Below, piece after piece: positions 24,353-28,356 of a stretch of DNA of 28,356 nt. The stretch covers positions 1-28,356 of the forward strand of contig CAAFPW010000078.1 of assembly GCA_900764925.1 (NCBI GenBank), in the 5' to 3' direction. Both the position numbers and the translations under genes were made by a program. Source of the DNA: Fusobacteriaceae bacterium (GTDB lineage: Bacteria; Fusobacteriota; Fusobacteriia; Fusobacteriales; Fusobacteriaceae). The notes beneath the pieces were generated by a model that saw nothing but the letters and a program-made list of their open reading frames with translations, was not told the DNA's origin and made no database searches. How positions within the stretch are numbered: the stretch's first letter is position 1; the number at the start of each line of letters is the position of its first letter.

Positions 24353-25693
24353 ATGTTAAAATTAATAGTGGATATTTTAAGTGTACCTGCTATATTAGTA
24401 GGGTTGATTTCTTTAATCGGATTACTATGTCAAAAGAAGAATTTCTCTGATACAGTAAAAGGAACTATCAAAACAATATTAGGATTTATCGTTCTTACAG
24501 GTGGAGCTGGAATACTTACAAATGGACTTGTTCCTTTTGGACAAATGTTTGAAGTTGGATTTAAAGTTCAAGGTATTGTTCCTAACAACGAAGCAATTGT
24601 TGCTTTAGCAATAGCTAAATATGGAACAGTAACAGCTTTAATAATGGCTTTTGGAATGTTAGCTAATATTTTAATTGCAAGATTTACAAAATTAAAATAT
24701 ATCTTTTTAACAGGACACCATACATTCTATATGGCTTGTATGATTGCAGTTATTCTTGCAGTTGCTGGATTTGAAGGAGCAATGTTAGTATTTGTAGGAT
24801 CAGTAGTTTTAGGATTTGCAATGGCATTTTTCCCAGCAATGGCTCAACCTACAATGAGAAAAATAACTGGAACTGATGATGTTGCATTTGGACACTTTGG
24901 TACTGTTGGTTATGTTTTAGCAGCTAAAATAGGAGCTTTAGTAGGAAAAGATTCTAAATCAACTGAAGAGATGAATCTACCTAAAAACTTATCTTTCTTA
25001 AGAGATAGTTCAATATCAATCTCTTTAACAATGTTAGTATTATACTTAATTACAGCATTTGCAGCAGGTGGAGAGTATGTACAAACTAACTTAAGTAATG
25101 GACAAAACTTTATAATTTATTCAGTACTTCAAGCAATAACATTTGCAGCAGGGGTATTCGTAGTATTACAAGGAGTTAGATTAATTTTAGCAGAAATTGT
25201 TCCAGCATTTACAGGAATTTCACAAAGCTTAGTACCTAATGCAAAACCAGCAATAGACTGTCCAGTAGTATTCCCTTATGCACCAAATGCAGTTTTAATT
25301 GGATTCTTATTCAGTTTCTTAGGTGGAATAGTAGGATTATTTATATTAGGAGCATTAAAATGGGTATTAATCATTCCAGGTGTTATTCCTCACTTCTTCT
25401 GTGGAGCAACTTCAGGAGTATTTGCTAATGCAACTGGAGGTAAAAGAGGAGCTATTATAGGATCATTTATTCATGGAGTATTTATAACTTTTGTTCCTGT
25501 AGTATTGCTTCCAATATTAGGAGAACTTGGATTTGCTAATACAACATTCTCTGATGCTGACTTTGGTGTTGTTGGAGCACTTTTAGGAGTATTGGCAGGA
25601 AACTTTAATAAATATATAATTTTAGTAGTATTTGCAGTATTTATTGCATTAGCTTTTATTTTCCCAAGAGATAAAAAGGAAGAAACTAAATAA
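24353..25693 (+). CDS. PTS EIIC component, UlaA/SgaT family permease
   Basis: This 446-residue integral membrane protein has about eleven hydrophobic segments and matches the ascorbate-type EIIC family in length and in blocks such as LGFIVLTGGAGILTNGL, FLTGHHTFYMACM, DDVAFGHFGTVGY and PVVFPYAPNAVLIGF. It translocates and releases the sugar for phosphorylation by EIIB. A strong AAGGAGGA (24338-24345) precedes the ATG. L-ascorbate is the only well-studied substrate of the family. However, the catabolic genes of ascorbate use (lactonase, decarboxylase, epimerases) are absent here and pentose-phosphate enzymes follow instead, so another substrate is likely. Confidence 0.93.
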   Translation: MLKLIVDILSVPAILVGLISLIGLLCQKKNFSDTVKGTIKTILGFIVLTGGAGILTNGLVPFGQMFEVGFKVQGIVPNNEAIVALAIAKYGTVTALIMAFGMLANILIARFTKLKYIFLTGHHTFYMACMIAVILAVAGFEGAMLVFVGSVVLGFAMAFFPAMAQPTMRKITGTDDVAFGHFGTVGYVLAAKIGALVGKDSKSTEEMNLPKNLSFLRDSSISISLTMLVLYLITAFAAGGEYVQTNLSNGQNFIIYSVLQAITFAAGVFVVLQGVRLILAEIVPAFTGISQSLVPNAKPAIDCPVVFPYAPNAVLIGFLFSFLGGIVGLFILGALKWVLIIPGVIPHFFCGATSGVFANATGGKRGAIIGSFIHGVFITFVPVVLLPILGELGFANTTFSDADFGVVGALLGVLAGNFNKYIILVVFAVFIALAFIFPRDKKEETK

Positions 25694-25746
25694 TTAAAAT
25701 TTAAATAAAAGTTAATAAAAGACTAGGAAGGAGCTATAGTAAAGAT

Positions 25747-26565
25747 ATGGAAAGATACAGTGAAATGAAAAAGTTTAGTAATAGAATAAGAAAAGAAACT
25801 TTAAAGATGCTTTTACATAGAGGATTTGGACATTTAGGTGGTGCTATGTCAATAGTAGAAACTTTAGCAGTTTTATACAGTGAGATGAAAATAGATCCTA
25901 AAAATCCAAAAATGGAGGATAGAGATTTTTTAATACTATCAAAAGGGCATGCGGGACCAGCTTTATATTCAACATTAGCATTAAAAGGATTTTTTGACTT
26001 AGAACTGTTGAATACATTAAATAATAATGGAACGCTTCTTCCAAGTCATCCAGATAGAAATCTAACTCCTGGAGTAGATATGACAACAGGTTCTTTAGGT
26101 CAAGGAATATCAGCAGCAGTAGGAGTAGCTATTGGATTAAAAAGAAAAAATAGTGAAAGAAAAGTTTATTGCATAGTTGGAGATGGAGAGTTGAATGAAG
26201 GACAATGTTGGGAAGCTATTCAATTTGCTGCACACAATAGACTAGAAAATTTTACTCTTTTTATTGATGATAATAAAAAACAATTAGATGGAACAACTGA
26301 AGAAATTTGTAATCCATTTGATTTTGTAAAGAAAATGGAAAGTTTTGGATTTGAAACAGTAAAAGTAGATGGAGCTTCTGTAGAAGAGATAGATAAAGCT
26401 GTAAGAGCTGAAACTGATGGTAGACCAAAATGTATAGTATTAGATACAGTAAAAGGTCAAGGGGTAGAATATTTTGAAAAATTAAAAGCTAACCATCATA
26501 TTAGATTTACTGATGAGATGAAAGAAATATTAAAGAGTGAAATAGCAAAGTTGGATATTGAGTAG
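25747..26565 (+). CDS. Transketolase, N-terminal (thiamine diphosphate-binding) subunit
   Basis: This 272-residue protein is the first half of a split transketolase, which moves two-carbon units between sugar phosphates. Conserved features are H29 (FGHLGG), SKGHAGPALY, the block from about 113 to 121 (TTGSLGQGI), and the thiamine diphosphate motif beginning GDGELNEG (145-152) with D175-N176. A frame-separate second half follows 12 bases after its stop, and both are complete, so this is a natural two-subunit enzyme rather than a broken gene. The best ribosome binding site (AAGGAG, 25728-25733) is 13 bases from the ATG, which is unusually far. It is co-directional with the PTS genes 53 bases upstream. 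Confidence 0.93.
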   Translation: MERYSEMKKFSNRIRKETLKMLLHRGFGHLGGAMSIVETLAVLYSEMKIDPKNPKMEDRDFLILSKGHAGPALYSTLALKGFFDLELLNTLNNNGTLLPSHPDRNLTPGVDMTTGSLGQGISAAVGVAIGLKRKNSERKVYCIVGDGELNEGQCWEAIQFAAHNRLENFTLFIDDNKKQLDGTTEEICNPFDFVKKMESFGFETVKVDGASVEEIDKAVRAETDGRPKCIVLDTVKGQGVEYFEKLKANHHIRFTDEMKEILKSEIAKLDIE

Positions 26566-26577
26566 GAGGAAATTGAA

Positions 26578-27519
26578 ATGGCAAAATATGAATTAGAAAA
26601 TTTAGAGATGAGAAAAGCATACAGCTCAATATTAGATGAAATGATAAATGAAGATAAAAGAGTTTTTGTTCTTGAAGCTGACTTAGCTGAAGCAATTTCA
26701 ACAAATTCAATAGCAAAAACTAATAAAGATAACTATATAAACTGTGGAATTATGGAAGCTAATATGGTTGGAGTGGCAAGTGGTCTTTCATTAGTTGGAG
26801 ATATTCCATTTGTACATACATTCAGTCCATTTGTAACTAGAAGAGACTTTGACCAAATATTTTTATCAGGAGCTTATGCTAAAAATAATATGAAAATATT
26901 AGGATCAGACCCTGGTATATATGCTCAACACAATGGTGGAACTCATACTTCTTTTGAAGATATAGCTCTTATGAGAACAATACCAAATGCAGTAGTTATG
27001 TCAATATCTGACACTACAATGATGAAAAATATCTTAAGACAAGTAAAAGATATTTATGGAATTCATTATTTAAGTGCGGTAAGAAAAGGATCATATAAAA
27101 TTTATGATGAGAATGAAACATTTGAAATAGGAAAAGGGAAAGTTTTAAGAGAGGGAAAAGATGTAACAATAATAGCTTGTGGAGTTATGGTTGTAGAGGC
27201 TCTAAAAGCTGCTGATATGCTTCATGAAGAGGGAATAGGAGCTACAGTAATAGATATGTTTACTATAAAACCTATTGATAAAGATTTAATTGTAAAATAC
27301 TCTAAATTAACAAAGGGAATTGTAACTGCTGAAAATCATAGTGTAATAGGTGGATTAGGAAGTGCAGTAGCAGAGGTATTAGTAGAAAATAATCCTGTAC
27401 CAATGAGAAGAGTAGGAGTAGAGGATAGATTTGGACAAGTAGGAACTCTAGATTTCCTTCAAAAAGAGTATAAATTAACAGCAGATGAAATCGTAAAAAA
27501 AGCAAAAGAATTAGTGTAA
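26578..27519 (+). CDS. Transketolase, C-terminal (pyrimidine-binding) subunit
   Basis: This 313-residue subunit supplies the pyrimidine-binding domain and the C-terminal domain of transketolase. The catalytic glutamate is E60 in NCGIMEANMVGVASGL, which activates thiamine diphosphate bound mainly by the partner. FVHTFSPFVTRR and HNGGTHTSFEDIALMR follow, then a C-terminal domain with VTIIACGVMVVEAL and TAENHSVIGGLGSAVAEVL. AGGAGG (26565-26570) lies just upstream of the ATG. Together with the preceding gene it equals about 585 residues, slightly shorter than one-chain transketolases, as is usual for split forms. 1-Deoxyxylulose-5-phosphate synthase is excluded by the split and the context. Confidence 0.93.
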   Translation: MAKYELENLEMRKAYSSILDEMINEDKRVFVLEADLAEAISTNSIAKTNKDNYINCGIMEANMVGVASGLSLVGDIPFVHTFSPFVTRRDFDQIFLSGAYAKNNMKILGSDPGIYAQHNGGTHTSFEDIALMRTIPNAVVMSISDTTMMKNILRQVKDIYGIHYLSAVRKGSYKIYDENETFEIGKGKVLREGKDVTIIACGVMVVEALKAADMLHEEGIGATVIDMFTIKPIDKDLIVKYSKLTKGIVTAENHSVIGGLGSAVAEVLVENNPVPMRRVGVEDRFGQVGTLDFLQKEYKLTADEIVKKAKELV

Positions 27520-27535
27520 AGTGGTGATAAAAGTT

Positions 27536-28177
27536 ATGAAAATATTTATAGATACAGCTAATTTAAATGAGATAAAAGAAGCAGAGAGCTATGGAATTTT
27601 AGCGGGAGTAACAACTAATCCATCTCTTGTAGCAAAAGAAAATGGAGATTTCAAAAAAATAATAACTGAGATAACAGAGATTGTAGATGGACCAATCAGT
27701 GCGGAAGTATTATCTTTAGAAGCTGAAAAAATGGTAGAAGAGGGAAAAGAGTTAGCTAAAATTCATAAGAATGTTGTAATTAAATTACCAACAACATTTG
27801 AAGGATTAAAAGCTTGTAAAAAATTTAAAGAGTTAGGGATAAAAACAAATCTAACTTTAGTTTTTACTTTAAACCAAGCACTACTAGCAGCAAGAGCTGG
27901 AGCTTCTTATGTTAGTCCTTTTATCGGAAGATTAGAAGATACAGGGGTAGACGGAGTACAACTTATAAAAGATATAAGAGAAACTTTTGATAAACATGGA
28001 ATTACAACAGAGATAATAGGAGCAAGTATAAGAAATCCACTACATGTGGAAAAAGTTGCAAAAGCAGGAGCTCATATTGGAACTTTACCATTTAAAGTTA
28101 TTCAAAGTATGATTAAACATCCATTAACAGATGCTGGAATAGAGAAATTTTTAGAGGATTGGAAAAAAGGGAAATAA
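27536..28177 (+). CDS. TalC/MipB-type transaldolase or fructose-6-phosphate aldolase
   Basis: This 213-residue class I aldolase of the small transaldolase family starts with MKIFIDTANLNEIKEA, carries GVTTNPSLVA (24-33), and has the Schiff-base lysine K83 in VVIKLPTT. SYVSPFIGRLEDTGVDG and IGASIRNPLHV complete the family pattern. It may transfer dihydroxyacetone units as a true transaldolase, completing the pentose-phosphate shuffle with the transketolase, or cleave fructose 6-phosphate. Sequence by eye does not decide. I chose the ATG at 27536 because family members begin here and GGTGA (27523-27527) is well spaced; an upstream GTG at 27521 would add five residues. Confidence 0.92.
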   Translation: MKIFIDTANLNEIKEAESYGILAGVTTNPSLVAKENGDFKKIITEITEIVDGPISAEVLSLEAEKMVEEGKELAKIHKNVVIKLPTTFEGLKACKKFKELGIKTNLTLVFTLNQALLAARAGASYVSPFIGRLEDTGVDGVQLIKDIRETFDKHGITTEIIGASIRNPLHVEKVAKAGAHIGTLPFKVIQSMIKHPLTDAGIEKFLEDWKKGK

Positions 28178-28178
28178 T

Positions 28179-28356
28179 ATGGAAAATAAAATATTAAGTG
28201 CTGTAGATCATACACTTTTAACTCAAAACGCTACTTGGGAAGATATTAAACAAATTCTTGATGACGGAATAAAATACAATGTTGCTTCTGCTTGTATTCC
28301 AGCTTCATATGTAAAAAAATCTAAAGAGTATGTTGGAGATAAACTACCAATATGTA
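28179..28356 (+). CDS. deoC: Deoxyribose-phosphate aldolase, N-terminal part (runs off window)
   Basis: Only the first 59 residues are present. The start MENKILSAVDHTLL, the DIKQILDDGI helix and NVASACIPASYV match DeoC, which cleaves 2-deoxyribose 5-phosphate to acetaldehyde and glyceraldehyde 3-phosphate. The ATG comes one base after the transaldolase stop, so it belongs to the same operon. The catalytic lysine lies beyond the window edge and cannot be checked. The family also includes DeoC-like aldolases with other substrates. Confidence 0.88.
   Translation, partial: MENKILSAVDHTLLTQNATWEDIKQILDDGIKYNVASACIPASYVKKSKEYVGDKLPIC

Noticed and set aside
25747..27519. Frameshifted or disrupted single transketolase gene
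   Set aside because: Each half has its own start, stop and complete domain set, and split transketolases are common in bacteria.

Overview
The window is AT-rich (roughly 30% GC by eye), tightly packed bacterial DNA from a diderm. It has TonB-dependent receptors, a periplasmic CcdA/thioredoxin pair and lipoproteins with short lysine-rich leaders. Codon use, leader style and gene content point to Fusobacterium (inference; I ran no database search). There are no tRNA or rRNA genes, no insertion sequences and no CRISPR array. No gene-free stretch exceeds 300 bases; the longest is the 165 bp divergent region at 21233-21397.

Region 1 (1-8525) is a corrinoid-uptake locus. It opens with the 3' part of a cobalamin riboswitch. 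A TonB-dependent receptor follows, then a small exported protein with a degenerate FMN-binding signature, then a second receptor with an almost identical leader. A separate promoter then drives a BtuF/BtuC/BtuD-type ABC importer, followed by a TIM-barrel protein of the xylose isomerase/AP endonuclease 2 superfamily as the last gene. A perfect 14-bp bidirectional terminator closes the region.

Region 2 (8529-18737) is mostly housekeeping. It holds a glycogen debranching enzyme (minus strand) diverging from a CAP-domain protein, then an HU-type nucleoid protein, a CcdA plus TlpA/ResA thiol-redox pair, and a membrane-anchored putative glycoside hydrolase (DUF4015 type). After these come truB, typA/bipA, an ankyrin-repeat lipoprotein overlapping typA, and two small unrecognised membrane proteins.

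Region 3 (18743-21232, minus strand) reads HAD phosphatase, yhdT-like, panF-like sodium/pantothenate symporter.

Region 4 (21345-end) is a sugar PTS locus. A 685-residue PRD/EIIB/EIIA transcriptional regulator precedes EIIA, EIIB and EIIC of the ascorbate (Ula/Sga) type. Then come a split transketolase (N and C subunits), a TalC-type transaldolase/fructose-6-phosphate aldolase, and the start of deoC, which runs off the window. Transporter plus pentose-phosphate enzymes suggest uptake and phosphorylation of a pentose or related sugar and its conversion to glycolytic intermediates. The substrate cannot be read from sequence. This cassette, and the FMN-like and TIM-barrel proteins attached to corrinoid uptake, are the best candidates for undescribed biology here.
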